From: Heyndrickxia shackletonii
GTDB taxonomy: Bacteria; Bacillota; Bacilli; Bacillales; Bacillaceae_C
Direction: 5' to 3'
DNA length: 64,000 bases
NCBI RefSeq assembly: GCF_001420715.1
Contig: NZ_LJJC01000006.1
Location: forward strand, 136,548 to 200,547
Below the pieces are notes generated by a model. That model did no database searches. It saw only the letters and a program-made list of their open reading frames with translations, and had not been told where the DNA came from. Of this stretch, positions 30,106 to 40,465 are shown piece after piece; the stretch's first letter is position 1; every line of letters begins with the position of its first letter. The translations under genes were made by a program, and so were the position numbers.

Positions 30106-31245
30106 TTACTTTGTTAGCATTCGTGAAATAACTAATCTTTGAATCTCTTGTGTACCTTCATAGATTTGAGTAATTTTCGCATCACGCATAAATCTTTCTA
30201 CTGGATAGTCTTTTGTATAACCATATCCGCCAAATACCTGAACGGCTTCTGTTGTCACTTTCATTGCTGTATCCCCCGCAAAAAGCTTCGACATTGCCGA
30301 TTCTTTTCCATATGGTAATCCATTCGATTCTAACCATGCAGCTTGATAGGTTAATAAACGAGATGCTTCCACATTTGTTGCCATATCTGCTAGTTTAAAA
30401 GATACCCCTTGATTCGCAACAATTGGTTTGCCAAATTGATGGCGTTCCTTTGCATAAGCAACTGCTGCATCTAGTGCCCCTTGTGCAATACCTACTGCTT
30501 GAGCAGCAATACCATTCCGTCCGCCATCTAAGGTCATCATCGCTATCTTAAACCCATCTCCCTCTTCTCCTAGAAGGTTTTCCTTTGGTACAATACAATC
30601 TTCAAAAATAATTTCTGTTGTTGGCGATGAACGAATTCCTAGTTTCTTCTCTTTCTTTCCCACGGAGAAACCTTTGAAATCGGATTCGATAATAAAGGCA
30701 CTGGTACCTTTATGCTTAGAGGATGGATCTGTTAACGCAAATACAACATAGATATCTGCAACCCCGCCATTGGTAATGAAGATTTTTGAACCGTTCAGTA
30801 CATAATGATCCCCTTCCAGACGTGCTGTCGTTCTCATGCCGCCAGCATCAGATCCTGATCCCGGTTCCGTTAAGCCATAACCGCCGATTTTCTTGCCTTC
30901 TGCCATTGGACGCAAATATTTTTGCTTTTGTTCTTCCGATCCAAATTTGAAAATTGGCCAGCCTGCCAAGGAGGTATGAGCGGAAAGTGTTACACCAGTT
31001 GATGCACAGACTCTTGATAACTCTTCTACCGCAATACAATAAGCCAAATAATCACTGCCAATACCGCCATACTCCTCCGGCCAAGGAATACCTGTTAGTC
31101 CTAATTCCGCCATTTTATCGAAGATTTCACGATCAAAGCGTTCCTCTTCATCACGTTCTGCAGCTGTTGGAGCTACTTCGTTTTCTGCAAAATCACGGAC
31201 CATTTTTCGAATCATTTCATGTTCTTCAGATAGTTTAAAATTCAC
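30106..31245 (-). CDS. acdA: Acyl-CoA dehydrogenase (AcdA type)
   Basis: 379 aa, FAD acyl-CoA dehydrogenase. [15 protein letters not shown] (about 127-141) and [14 protein letters not shown] are FAD/substrate loops. The catalytic Glu lies in [16 protein letters not shown] near residue 362. The start is GTG at 31245, with TAGGAGG placed over the preceding gene's stop, so it is tightly coupled to it. Chain-length preference cannot be read; short or branched chain is likely given icmF. Confidence 0.92.
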   Translation of the reverse strand: MNFKLSEEHEMIRKMVRDFAENEVAPTAAERDEEERFDREIFDKMAELGLTGIPWPEEYGGIGSDYLAYCIAVEELSRVCASTGVTLSAHTSLAGWPIFKFGSEEQKQKYLRPMAEGKKIGGYGLTEPGSGSDAGGMRTTARLEGDHYVLNGSKIFITNGGVADIYVVFALTDPSSKHKGTSAFIIESDFKGFSVGKKEKKLGIRSSPTTEIIFEDCIVPKENLLGEEGDGFKIAMMTLDGGRNGIAAQAVGIAQGALDAAVAYAKERHQFGKPIVANQGVSFKLADMATNVEASRLLTYQAAWLESNGLPYGKESAMSKLFAGDTAMKVTTEAVQVFGGYGYTKDYPVERFMRDAKITQIYEGTQEIQRLVISRMLTK

Positions 31246-31257
31246 CTTGTATTCCTC

Positions 31258-32379
31258 CTAGACTAAATATTTGCTAATAACAATGCGTTGAATTTCACTT
31301 GTACCTTCATATATCTCGGTGATTTTTGCATCCCGGAAAAGCCTTTCTACAGGATAATCCTTTGTATATCCGTAGCCTCCAAACACTTGGATTGCTTCTG
31401 TTGTTACTTCTACAGCGGTACGCGAGGCAAATAACTTTGCGATGGATGCTTCCTTTCCACAAGGAAGTCCTTCTGTCCGAAGATTTGCAGCCCGATATAC
31501 GAGTAATTTCGCTGCCTCTACACTTGTTGCCATATCCGCCAGCTTAAAGCCAACTCCTTGTTGAGCAGCAATTGGCTTACCAAATTGTTTGCGCTCCTTG
31601 GCATATTCAACTGCCTTTTCAAATGCTGCATCAGCTATCCCAAGAGCTTGGGTAGCGATTCCAATACGGCCACTATCCAGGTTGTACATGGCAATTTTAT
31701 AGCCTTGCCCCTCTTCGCCTAATCGATTCTCTACAGGAACTTTCATGTCCTCAAAAGTGAGTTGTACCGTTCTTGATCCAGATAGCCCCATTTTATGCTC
31801 ATCTTTTCCGATAATTAGCCCTGGAGTATCCTTTTCCACAATAAAAGCAGTGACTTCCGTCTGACCGGTTTTAGCAAACACAATGTAGATATCTGCCTCA
31901 CCGCCATTAGTAATAAACATTTTCGAGCCATTTAATATATAATAATCCCCTTGTTTGACCGCTTTTGTTCGAAGGCTTCTAGCATCCGAACCTGCATTTG
32001 CCTCTGTTAAGCAAAATGCCCCAAGATATTCCCCCGATGCAAGCTTCGGAACATATTTTTGCTTCTGCTCCTCCGTACCAAAATAAAGGATTGGGCTTGT
32101 GCCCACAGATGTGTGTACGGAAAGAATAACCCCTATTGTTGCACTAACTTTGGAAATCTCATGTAACGCAATAATATATGACATATAATCCATGCCTGAT
32201 CCGCCATACTCTTCTGGCACGATAATCCCCATCAAACCAAGTTCCCCCATTTTACGGAGGATTTCTCTCGGGAAATCACCACTTTCCATTCTTTCAATAA
32301 AAGGGACAATTTCGTCTTCGGCAAAATCACGAACCATGTTTCTCATCATGATTTGCTCTTCTGTAAAATGCAAATCCAT
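31258..32379 (-). CDS. Acyl-CoA dehydrogenase, second paralogue
   Basis: 373 aa from the ATG at 32379 (AAAGGGGTGA upstream); the longer frame to 32424 begins inside the previous stop. Same architecture as its neighbour: [57 protein letters not shown] with the catalytic Glu. About half identical to AcdA by eye, so an old tandem duplication. Only 12 bp separates it from acdA. Confidence 0.92.
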   Translation of the reverse strand: MDLHFTEEQIMMRNMVRDFAEDEIVPFIERMESGDFPREILRKMGELGLMGIIVPEEYGGSGMDYMSYIIALHEISKVSATIGVILSVHTSVGTSPILYFGTEEQKQKYVPKLASGEYLGAFCLTEANAGSDARSLRTKAVKQGDYYILNGSKMFITNGGEADIYIVFAKTGQTEVTAFIVEKDTPGLIIGKDEHKMGLSGSRTVQLTFEDMKVPVENRLGEEGQGYKIAMYNLDSGRIGIATQALGIADAAFEKAVEYAKERKQFGKPIAAQQGVGFKLADMATSVEAAKLLVYRAANLRTEGLPCGKEASIAKLFASRTAVEVTTEAIQVFGGYGYTKDYPVERLFRDAKITEIYEGTSEIQRIVISKYLV

Positions 32380-32423
32380 CCCTGTCACCCCTTTGTTCGG
32401 TATTACACCTATCAATCTCTTCA

Positions 32424-33275
32424 TTAGTCATAAATATAAAATCCGCGTCCTGTTTTCTTGCCTAACCAACCTGCTTTAACGTATTTTCTTAAAAGTGGAC
32501 AAGGTCTGTATTTATCATCCCCAAACCCTTCATGCAGGGTCTCCATAATATAAAGACATGTATCCAGCCCAATGAAGTCAGCAAGAGTAAGCGGTCCCAT
32601 CGGATGGTTCATCCCAAGCTTCATGACCTCGTCGATTGCTTCCTTGGTAGCTACTCCTTCGTATAATGTATAAATTGCTTCATTGATCATTGGCATGAGG
32701 ACACGATTGGAAACGAAGCCCGGAAAATCATTAACCTCGACCGGTACCTTGTTCAGTGTCTTTGTCATATCTTCAATAACTTGATATACTTCATCTGCTG
32801 TTGCAAGCCCACGGATGATTTCCACCAGCTTCATGACAGGCACTGGATTCATGAAATGCATACCAATTACTTTTTCCGGACGCTTTGTCGCGGCAGCAAT
32901 TTCGGTAATTGGCAGTGATGAAGTGTTAGAAGCCAAAATCGTATGCTCTGGTGCAATTTGATCCAAGTCGGCGAAAATTTTTGCTTTGATATTCATGTTT
33001 TCGACTGCTGCTTCAATCACAATATCTGCTTCTTTCGCATCTCCTAGATTCGTAGATTTTACCAGATTAGATAGAATGTTATTTTTTTCGTCCTCCGTCA
33101 TTCTTTCTTTCTGCACCTGATGGGAGAGATTTTTAGAAATAACACCTAAACCTTTTTCCACAAATTCATCCTTTAAATCATTTAAAATGACTTTATATCC
33201 GGCCTGCGCACAAACCTGGGCAATTCCTGATCCCATTTGTCCGGCACCAATTACCATTACTGTTTTAATATTCAT
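32424..33275 (-). CDS. mmgB: 3-hydroxybutyryl-CoA dehydrogenase
   Basis: 283 aa. N-terminal Rossmann domain with [19 protein letters not shown] (residues 8-26); catalytic His in [16 protein letters not shown] and Asn-containing [22 protein letters not shown](H)-dependent oxidation of 3-hydroxyacyl-CoA. The ATG follows GAGGGAGG. Equivalent to mmgB/hbd. The next coding start lies 45 bp past its stop. Confidence 0.94.
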   Translation of the reverse strand: MNIKTVMVIGAGQMGSGIAQVCAQAGYKVILNDLKDEFVEKGLGVISKNLSHQVQKERMTEDEKNNILSNLVKSTNLGDAKEADIVIEAAVENMNIKAKIFADLDQIAPEHTILASNTSSLPITEIAAATKRPEKVIGMHFMNPVPVMKLVEIIRGLATADEVYQVIEDMTKTLNKVPVEVNDFPGFVSNRVLMPMINEAIYTLYEGVATKEAIDEVMKLGMNHPMGPLTLADFIGLDTCLYIMETLHEGFGDDKYRPCPLLRKYVKAGWLGKKTGRGFYIYD

Positions 33276-33289
33276 TGTAGGACCTCCCT

Positions 33290-34471
33290 CTACTTAACCT
33301 CTATCATAATAGCGTCGCCTTGACCGCCTCCGGAGCAAATGGCAGCTATTCCAATTCCACCGCCGCGTCTTTTTAACTCGTACGCGAGTGTTAAAATAAT
33401 TCTTGCACCGCTTGCACCAATCGGATGCCCAAGTGCAACGGCTCCGCCATTAACATTTACCTTTTCCGAATCGATATTCGCAATTTTACTGCTTGCCAAT
33501 GAAACCGCGGCAAATGCTTCATTAATTTCAAACAAATCAATTTCATCCACTGTTTTACCTGTTTTCTTTAAAAGCGCGTTAATGACTAATCCAGGTGTTT
33601 GCGGAAAATCCTTCGCTTCCGTCGCAATAGCAGTGTGACCTAAGATATAAGCAAGTGGTTCCCGTCCCTCTTTCTGTGCTCTTTCCTCACTCATTAACAC
33701 CAGTGCTGCAGCTCCATCATTGACACCAGGTGCATTTCCTGCCGTTATCGTTCCATTCTTATCAAAAGCTGGAGATAATTTGGCCAGTTTCTCAACCGAG
33801 GTATCTTTTCTAGGTGCTTCATCATCCTTAACAACAATCGGGTCCCCTTTGCGCCCATGGATGGTTACAGGTATGATTTCTTCAGCAAATACCCCTTTTT
33901 CAATCGCTGTAACGGCCCGTTGATGACTCCTATACGCCCACTTATCCTGTTCTTCTCTCGTAATCTCGAATTCTTCCGCTGTATTGTTTCCGTAGGTCCC
34001 CATATGAACCCCGCTGAAACTACATGTTAAACCATCATGAAGCATTAAATCCTGAAGTGCTGCATCCCCCATTCTCATTCCCCATCGTGCTTTTGGAAGA
34101 ATATATGGCGCATTCGACATCGATTCCATTCCACCGGCAACTATTAACTCCTCATCCCCGGCACGGATAATTTGATCCGCTAGAGTGACACTTCTCATTC
34201 CTGATGCACAAACCTTATTAATGGTTTCCGTCTTTACTTCCCAAGGTATTCCGGCTTCTCTTGCAGCCTGTCTTGAAGGGATTTGCCCTTGACCGCCTTG
34301 TAAAACAGTACCTAAAATGACTTCTTGCACTTCTTCCGGTTGAACATTAGCCCGTTGTAATGCTTCCTTAACTGCTATACCACCTAATTGCGTAGCTGTT
34401 AAGGAACTTAAACCGCCACCAAACTTGCCAAAAGGTGTTCTCGCGCCGCTTAGAATCACTGTTCTTGTCAC
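33290..34471 (-). CDS. mmgA: Acetyl-CoA acetyltransferase (thiolase)
   Basis: 393 aa. Nucleophile Cys in [11 protein letters not shown] (about 88), His in [13 protein letters not shown] (about 349) and the second Cys in [12 protein letters not shown] (about 379). Cleaves or forms acetoacetyl-CoA. GTG start at 34471 after AGGAGGAG. First gene of the downstream transcription unit, with its own promoter candidate at 34622-34650. Confidence 0.95.
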   Translation of the reverse strand: MTRTVILSGARTPFGKFGGGLSSLTATQLGGIAVKEALQRANVQPEEVQEVILGTVLQGGQGQIPSRQAAREAGIPWEVKTETINKVCASGMRSVTLADQIIRAGDEELIVAGGMESMSNAPYILPKARWGMRMGDAALQDLMLHDGLTCSFSGVHMGTYGNNTAEEFEITREEQDKWAYRSHQRAVTAIEKGVFAEEIIPVTIHGRKGDPIVVKDDEAPRKDTSVEKLAKLSPAFDKNGTITAGNAPGVNDGAAALVLMSEERAQKEGREPLAYILGHTAIATEAKDFPQTPGLVINALLKKTGKTVDEIDLFEINEAFAAVSLASSKIANIDSEKVNVNGGAVALGHPIGASGARIILTLAYELKRRGGGIGIAAICSGGGQGDAIMIEVK

Positions 34472-34489
34472 TTTAATCTCCTCCTAATA

Positions 34490-34527
34490 GAAAAGCGTAG
34501 GTGCTGGAGCTAGACAGCTCCTAACTT
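34490..34527 (+). repeat. Short R2 derivative
   Basis: GAAAAGCGTAGGTGCTGGAGCTAGACAGCTCC: R2 left end joined almost directly to the right end, upstream of the thiolase gene. Confidence 0.55.
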
Positions 34528-34621
34528 CACTTCGAATTTTATATTACTTTGAGATTCACGATAGTAACCGCTTTCATCTTGTGAAATACGAAGCATCGAT
34601 TTGCTTAAAATCGCTTTCGTC

Positions 34622-34650
34622 ATATTGACTGAACGCTCGCTCGGCAAAGA
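34622..34650 (-). promoter_or_regulatory. Thiolase promoter with FadR-like operator in its spacer
   Basis: Minus strand TTGCCG, 17 bases, TATGAC. The spacer covers CGAGCGAGCGTTCAGTCA (34643-34626), which agrees at 14 of 18 positions with the fadF operator. The -10 and -35 are only moderate matches. Confidence 0.5.
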
Positions 34651-34659
34651 ATGAATAGA

Positions 34660-34682
34660 AAAGGGACATCGAAAGTCCCTTT
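34660..34682. terminator. Terminator after fadF
   Basis: AAAGGGAC and GTCCCTTT arms around 7 bases, about 75 bp past the fadF stop; followed on the minus strand by TCTATTC, so the T-run is modest. Confidence 0.7.
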
Positions 34683-34757
34683 AACATTTTTTATAATTCT
34701 ATAATATATGATTAATAGTAAAAGTTGAAATATTTTAATAAAATTTTGCGAAATTAT

Positions 34758-36875
34758 TTATGAGGCTACGGTTGTTTGTTCAGGTTCACCGCAAACGGCC
34801 TTTTCAAGAAGCTCTGCCACGTCATATGTTTTGACGGTATCTTCGACTTCTTTTGCTTTTGTACCATCTGATAGCATTGTCAAACAGTACGGACATCCAG
34901 AGCTGATGACAGATGGATTCACCGCCAATGCTTGCTCTGTCCTTGCAACATTAATACGATGACCTGTGTCCTCTTCCATCCACATTAATCCCCCGCCTGC
35001 GCCGCAGCACATTCCTGTTTCGCGATTGCGTTCCATTTCCACAAGCTTAACTCCCGGCAATGATTTTAGAATTTCACGAGGCGGATCATACACATCATTA
35101 TAGCGACCTAAATAACAAGAATCGTGGAAGGTGATGGTTTCCTTTACCTCATATTTTGATACAAGGCGGCCATCCTGCAATAATTGATGAAGAAGCTCTG
35201 TATGATGATATACCTCTGCTTCCAAACCAAAATCAGGATATTCCTTCTTGAAAATGTTATATGCATGAGGGTCAATCGTAACAATTTTCTTCACATCATT
35301 TTTCTGGAACTCATCAATATTTTGCCCAGCAAGTTCTTGGAATAAAAACTCATTTCCTAAGCGGCGCGCCGTATCTCCTGAGTTTTTCTCTTTATTTCCT
35401 AAAATGGCGAACTTCACGCCCGCTTCGTTCATCAGCTTTGCAAATGATAAAGCAATCTTTTGACTTCTGTTATCAAAGGATCCCATAGAGCCAACCCAGA
35501 ATAAATATTCAAATTCCTCGCCTGCTTTTTTCATTTCCTTCACTGTAGGAACATGTACATCTTCTCTTGCTTCTCGCCAATTCTCACGTTCCTTGCGATT
35601 TAATCCCCATGGATTTCCTTGGCGTTCAATGTTTTGCATGGCTCTTTGTGCATCCGGATTCATCTTTCCTTCTGTTAAAACAAGATAACGACGCAGGTCG
35701 ATGATTTTGTCCACATGCTCGTTCATTACTGGACATTGATCTTCACAGTTACGGCATGTTGTACAAGCCCAGATTTCTTCTTCTGTAATAATATCGCCAA
35801 TTAGGCTTGGACTGTAGCTTAATGCTGCTGCAGACTCCTCCGCTCCTTGGCCTCCACTAGCTAATGCAATTTGATTTCCTTTTGTATGAGAAAAAGCAAA
35901 AGTCGGTACCCACGGCTGCTTGGATGTAACTGCAGCTCCATAGTTTGTTAAATGGTCTCTCAGCTTTACGATTAAATCCATCGGAGACAACATTTTTCCT
36001 GTCCCTGTTGCAGGACACATATTAGTACAACGACCGCATTCCACACAAGCATATAAATCCACTAGTTGATGTTGTTTGAAATCCTCAATCTTTCCAACCC
36101 CAAACGATTCCTGGGATTCATCTTCAAAGTTAATAGGACTGAGTTTTCCAACACCATCCAAACGGTTTAAGAATACATTTGCCGGTCCTGCAATTAAGTG
36201 TGCATGTTTTGATTGTGGAACATAGACTAGGAATGATAATAAGAAAATCAAATGAATCCACCATGCAATATAGAAGATAATGATGGATGCTGTTTCACCA
36301 ATCCATCCAAACGCTGCAGCGATACAGGATGCAATTGGCTCCGTCCATGACAATTCTTCACCATGCCAAATGATGCCCATTCCGCTTCCAACTAAAACAG
36401 ATATCATTAATCCACCGATAAATAATAAGACAAGTCCTGATTTAAACCCGCGTTTCAATCGCACTAATTTTTCGATATAACGGCGATAAAATGCCCAGAT
36501 GGTTGCTACTAAAATAACTAACGTAACAATTTCTTGGAAAAACGTAAAGCCAGGATATATTGGTCCAAGCGGTAGATGAGAATCGGGTGCTAACCCTCTC
36601 CAAATAAAGTCGATGGCTCCAAATTGCACCAAAATAAAGCCGTAGAAGAACATTACATGGATGGCCCCGCTTTTTTTATCCTTTAAAAGCTTTTTCTGAC
36701 CAAATACGTTGATCCAAATCTTTTGCATCCGTTCCTTCATGCGTTTATCAAACTCTACTTTTTTTCCTAGTTTGATATATTGAACCCTCGTTTTGACCAC
36801 ATACACAAACAAGGATATCGCGTAAACGGTTACAAAAAGAAATGCAATCCAATTCACCCACAATAACCAACTCAT
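34758..36875 (-). CDS. fadF: Membrane iron-sulfur oxidoreductase FadF
   Basis: 705 aa. N-terminal membrane domain (about five helices in residues 1-225, nitrate reductase gamma-like), then two 4Fe-4S motifs, CVECGRCTNMCPATG (about 280) and CTTCRNCEDQCPV (about 360), and two CCG-type domains with CYLGRYNDVYDPP and MCCGAGGGLMWME. Predicted to move electrons from ETF or acyl-CoA dehydrogenases to the membrane quinone pool. Known as ywjF/fadF in B. subtilis, a FadR-regulated gene, next to acdA and rpoE. Confidence 0.92.
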   Translation of the reverse strand: MSWLLWVNWIAFLFVTVYAISLFVYVVKTRVQYIKLGKKVEFDKRMKERMQKIWINVFGQKKLLKDKKSGAIHVMFFYGFILVQFGAIDFIWRGLAPDSHLPLGPIYPGFTFFQEIVTLVILVATIWAFYRRYIEKLVRLKRGFKSGLVLLFIGGLMISVLVGSGMGIIWHGEELSWTEPIASCIAAAFGWIGETASIIIFYIAWWIHLIFLLSFLVYVPQSKHAHLIAGPANVFLNRLDGVGKLSPINFEDESQESFGVGKIEDFKQHQLVDLYACVECGRCTNMCPATGTGKMLSPMDLIVKLRDHLTNYGAAVTSKQPWVPTFAFSHTKGNQIALASGGQGAEESAAALSYSPSLIGDIITEEEIWACTTCRNCEDQCPVMNEHVDKIIDLRRYLVLTEGKMNPDAQRAMQNIERQGNPWGLNRKERENWREAREDVHVPTVKEMKKAGEEFEYLFWVGSMGSFDNRSQKIALSFAKLMNEAGVKFAILGNKEKNSGDTARRLGNEFLFQELAGQNIDEFQKNDVKKIVTIDPHAYNIFKKEYPDFGLEAEVYHHTELLHQLLQDGRLVSKYEVKETITFHDSCYLGRYNDVYDPPREILKSLPGVKLVEMERNRETGMCCGAGGGLMWMEEDTGHRINVARTEQALAVNPSVISSGCPYCLTMLSDGTKAKEVEDTVKTYDVAELLEKAVCGEPEQTTVAS

Positions 36876-36953
36876 CTTTGTGAAAACACTCCCCTCTAAG
36901 GTGAAATACCCCTTCGAAACACCAAAATTTTCTGAATGTTGCTTACTTACATT

Positions 36954-36982
36954 ATATAATGAATGAGCATTCAGTCAACAGG
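36954..36982 (-). promoter_or_regulatory. fadF promoter with FadR-type operator between -35 and -10
   Basis: Minus strand TTGACT, 16 bases, TATAAT. The sequence TGAATGAGCATTCAGTCA (plus, 36960-36977) fits the B. subtilis FadR consensus TGAATGA-N4-TCATTCA with two mismatches and covers the spacer, so bound repressor would block polymerase. Confidence 0.75.
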
Positions 36983-37120
36983 TTTCTACGATATTTTTTA
37001 AAAATTTATAATAGCAAATACTATTATGTTTTTTCCCCTTTTTGAAAATACTATCTACCTCATGATTCTCACGCTTTTAGGCTATAATAGTAAGACTTTA
37101 TGACTCCCCGAGGAGAGAGT

Positions 37121-38326
37121 ATGATGATATGGGTTTCTATTTTGATTTTATTCATTATTCTAATCGTTGCGTACTGCATTCTGGATTATAAAATGGGCCG
37201 AAGAAATTTTCACCAGAATAGCCCTTCTAGAGACTATTCCAAACGAAAAGGTGATATACATCTTATTACACATGGGAAAGATCTTTTCTCATTATTGTTT
37301 GCTGATATAAATGATGCACAATCAAGCATTCATATTTTATTTTATATTGTAAAAGATGATCAGTTCAGTAAGAATTTTTTACAGCTGCTGATACAAAAAG
37401 CAAAGCAAGGTGTTGAAGTTCGCCTGTTGATAGATTGGCTGGGGAGCCACAATACCCCTAAATCTTTGATAAAGGAAATAAGAAACGCAGGCGGACATGT
37501 TGCCTATAGTAATCGGTTGAAATTCCCATATCCCTTCTTCTCCCTGCAACAACGGAACCATCGGAAAATTTCCGTCATTGACGGTAAAATTGGATATGTT
37601 GGCGGGTATAATGTTGGGAAGGAATACACCGATGAGGATCCTGTTTTATCTCCATGGAGGGATTATCACCTACGTATTTTCGGTGAGAGCGTTCATGATT
37701 TACAAAATGAGTTTCTAATAGATTGGAATCGCTCAACAAAAAATCCTATTGAAAAAGACGATAAATATTTCTCAGCACTTCCAACAGGGGAAATGCAACA
37801 TCAATTTTTACCGACAGAAGGCTTGCGCTTAGAACATACAGTATGTGAATTAATTGAAGCTGCAAAGGAATCAATATGTATTGGCACCCCCTATTTTATT
37901 CCCTCTAAGACTATTTTAGGGAAATTAATGGATGCTTTGAAAAGAGGAGTAAAAGTTCGAATTATTGTCCCCAAAAAAGCAGACCACTTCTTAGTAAAAG
38001 AGGCTTCCTTTTTTTATCTTAGGGCCTTAATTGGGTTGGGGGCAGAAGTATATCAATATTTAAATGGATTTTACCATGCGAAAATAATTATTGTGGATGA
38101 AGAAATATGCCAAATCGGAACGGCGAATTTTGATCGGAGAAGTATATATTTAAACCTTGAAATTAATTGTTATATTTATGATCAGGATTTTATTCAAAAA
38201 ATACTTACAGTCGTCGAAAAGGATATTTGTGACTCTCATCGTCTTTCGATGGAGGAATTGAAAAATACTACATTCGCTACAAAGTTGAAGGAAGTTGGAG
38301 CTAAAGCAGTCGAAGATTTTTTATAG
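37121..38326 (+). CDS. clsB: Cardiolipin synthase (YwjE/ClsB type)
   Basis: 401 aa from the ATG at 37121, after GAGGAGAG; an upstream in-frame ATG at 37100 has no SD. One N-terminal membrane segment (about 2-20), then two phospholipase-D motifs: NHRKISVIDG (about 151) and YHAKIIIVDEEICQIGTAN (about 323). Condenses two phosphatidylglycerols to cardiolipin plus glycerol. Only one TM helix, as in ClsB rather than the two-helix major ClsA. Divergent from fadF. Confidence 0.9.
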   Translation: MMIWVSILILFIILIVAYCILDYKMGRRNFHQNSPSRDYSKRKGDIHLITHGKDLFSLLFADINDAQSSIHILFYIVKDDQFSKNFLQLLIQKAKQGVEVRLLIDWLGSHNTPKSLIKEIRNAGGHVAYSNRLKFPYPFFSLQQRNHRKISVIDGKIGYVGGYNVGKEYTDEDPVLSPWRDYHLRIFGESVHDLQNEFLIDWNRSTKNPIEKDDKYFSALPTGEMQHQFLPTEGLRLEHTVCELIEAAKESICIGTPYFIPSKTILGKLMDALKRGVKVRIIVPKKADHFLVKEASFFYLRALIGLGAEVYQYLNGFYHAKIIIVDEEICQIGTANFDRRSIYLNLEINCYIYDQDFIQKILTVVEKDICDSHRLSMEELKNTTFATKLKEVGAKAVEDFL

Positions 38327-38364
38327 AAATGTCCCAAATGCAGTGATGCAGTAGGGACATTTTT
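38327..38364 (+). terminator. Terminator of clsB
   Basis: AAATGTCCC directly after the stop pairs with GGGACATTT (38354-38362), followed by TTGGTTTGG. The T-tract is short. Confidence 0.65.
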
Positions 38365-38366
38365 GG

Positions 38367-38450
38367 TTTGGCGGGATTATTGGAAGATTTCGCCGGATTA
38401 TTACTGGATTTGGCGGGATTAACTCAAATTTTCGCGGGATTATTGTCCAT
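38367..38450. repeat. Four tandem 21-bp repeats
   Basis: Units begin at 38367, 38388, 38409 and 38430 and share TTTSGCGGGATTA (S = G or C, minor changes). Exact 21-bp period, no reading frame of note. It lies between the clsB terminator and the lipoprotein gene. Confidence 0.75.
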
Positions 38451-38662
38451 AACAGTGGAAATATTCTGAGTTGCCGTCGATCCCTTATTTAAAAAAGTAG
38501 GAAAAAATAGAGGTTATTTTTGAGTAACCTCTATACCGTAACAATGTACTATCCATTATTAATAGTAGGCTGTGGTTTGTATTACAGGCAGTAAAAGATA
38601 AACAAGATGCTGTAAGGGTAGAGAGACAATAAGCCTTTTTTCATTGAATAAATGCTCCCTAA
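38451..38662. other. Rest of the clsB-lipoprotein spacer
   Basis: About 210 bp, AT-rich. Contains AGGTTATTTTTGAGTAACCT, a short palindrome at about 38512-38531. Nothing else recognised. Confidence 0.4.
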
Positions 38663-40465
38663 TTAATCTTCTTTAAAAATCACGGTAATTTTCTTTGTAC
38701 GTTTTGAACTTTTATACCAGTTCAAAAGTGAATCATAATCTGCATTTTGAATATCCGCGGTTTGGATTAAAACGTTATTATTACTTATCCACTTATATTC
38801 CGTTATGGGCCATGTTGCTTTTTCTATGAACTCTTTGGAATGTTTTTCACTTTTCGGCTGCATTAGATTCATGTCCTTCAAATCAATAGGTATAATATTA
38901 TTTCTCATTACAACATTACCTTCGTTAACTCCAAAGTGAAAAACAACATTTTCTTGATTCGGAGACTGCTTCATATCTATTAAGATTCCATATCCAAGTT
39001 CTATACTTGATATGATTTTTTTATCTGCTGATATCTTTATAAGGAGGCTGGAGCATAACGTATTTCCGCAGTTAAACTTTAAAATGTTATAAAAACTTCC
39101 ATCTAAACTCTTGAGATTTAGGTAACTAGCTGAGCTCCTATCGATTTCGAGCTTTTTATCAGGTTGATCATTTAAATATTTTTCATATATCGGAACCGAG
39201 CTAATAGTAACGGGAAATTTATCGCCTTTTGCATCGGTAAGCTGAATTATTGCTGATTCTTTTTTTTGAGTCTTTGATGTTTCACTGAATAGACTCCAAG
39301 TTTTCCCACCATCATTTGATTTCATGATCTGTGCGGATTTCACATTTATTCCCCATCCAACTTGTGTAGACGTAAATCTCAGGTTCTGCAAGGTATAGGT
39401 TAACAAGGCTATTTTTTTCCACGTTTTCCCGCCATCTTTCGTTTGGTAAAGAACGGAGGCATCATTATTAATCGAATACTTAACATTTGCCCAGCCGATT
39501 TTGTTATTTAAAAACGTTACTTCCCCCATTCCATCTAGCTTAGTTAACAGCTTCCAATGGTTACCTTGGTCTCGGCTATAGTAAATGAGGGTTGTGTACT
39601 TTTTCATCCCCTCTATCGTAACGGTAAGCAGCGCATTAGATTGGTCAAAGAACTGAGGCTCACTATAACTTATTAAATCGTCTGCATCCAATTTCGGCAG
39701 AGGGATATTTAATTGATTCCATGTCCGGCCACCATCATTCGTTTTATAAAAAATGACTTCATGCGGGTCATTTCCGTATCCTGTTAAAAATCCATGGTTT
39801 TCATCAATGAATATGATAGATTTTGGATCTTTTGTATCCGGAATACCTTTCGTCGTATCATCACCTACATGATAGACTAAATCCCATGAGGTTCCTTGAT
39901 TCCTTGTTTGATAAATATCAAAGGGGCTGTGACCCAAACCATTTCCACGATGTACCAACATCCATCCTGTTGTTGAACTTATGAAGGAAAAACTAGAGAT
40001 ATCCGCTTTACCATCCTTTCTTAATTTTGGGACTAAGGACGAATTCCATGTCTTTCCGCCATCCGTTGATTTATATAAATTTGCTCTATCTGCTGTCCAA
40101 ACTAATTTCTCATTAAATGCATATAGAGTTAAAAATTCATTTTGTCCCTCGGAAGCTTTGTGAGGGGTAACTTCTACCCATTTATCCTGGTTCCTAGAAA
40201 ATATTTTTTGTCCAGTTGATGCAAAACCAGTTTTATTATTAGCCATAAAAAGTTGAGAAAATTGATTCTTTGGAGTCGTTGTAGAAACATTGGAGGTTAT
40301 TTTGGAATTAGCGGTTTCTGAAGAAGTCTTTTGCTTTTTGGCCGGTTGAACAACTTTTTGTTTAGTACTTTTTAAAGTAGTATTTTCATTAGTGCCTTGC
40401 TTGCACCCGCTGATGACCCAGCTCATAAGAAAAATTGCTACAATCATCCATATTTTCACTTTCAT
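38663..40465 (-). CDS. Lipoprotein with BNR/Asp-box beta-propeller
   Basis: 600 aa. Signal peptide with lipobox VISGC (Cys 21), a Lys/Thr/Ser-rich linker (about 25-65), then at least six Asp-box repeats such as TDGGKTWNSS, TRNQGTSWDL, TNDGGRTWNQL, SRDQGNHWKLL, TKDGGKTWKKI and SNDGGKTWSLF, and a separate C-terminal domain (about 420-600). The repeats form a YCF48/sialidase-like propeller; no catalytic sialidase residues are evident, so a binding or surface role is more likely. The SD is weak. Not part of the usual Bacillus order, so perhaps acquired. Confidence 0.75.
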   Translation of the reverse strand: MKVKIWMIVAIFLMSWVISGCKQGTNENTTLKSTKQKVVQPAKKQKTSSETANSKITSNVSTTTPKNQFSQLFMANNKTGFASTGQKIFSRNQDKWVEVTPHKASEGQNEFLTLYAFNEKLVWTADRANLYKSTDGGKTWNSSLVPKLRKDGKADISSFSFISSTTGWMLVHRGNGLGHSPFDIYQTRNQGTSWDLVYHVGDDTTKGIPDTKDPKSIIFIDENHGFLTGYGNDPHEVIFYKTNDGGRTWNQLNIPLPKLDADDLISYSEPQFFDQSNALLTVTIEGMKKYTTLIYYSRDQGNHWKLLTKLDGMGEVTFLNNKIGWANVKYSINNDASVLYQTKDGGKTWKKIALLTYTLQNLRFTSTQVGWGINVKSAQIMKSNDGGKTWSLFSETSKTQKKESAIIQLTDAKGDKFPVTISSVPIYEKYLNDQPDKKLEIDRSSASYLNLKSLDGSFYNILKFNCGNTLCSSLLIKISADKKIISSIELGYGILIDMKQSPNQENVVFHFGVNEGNVVMRNNIIPIDLKDMNLMQPKSEKHSKEFIEKATWPITEYKWISNNNVLIQTADIQNADYDSLLNWYKSSKRTKKITVIFKED

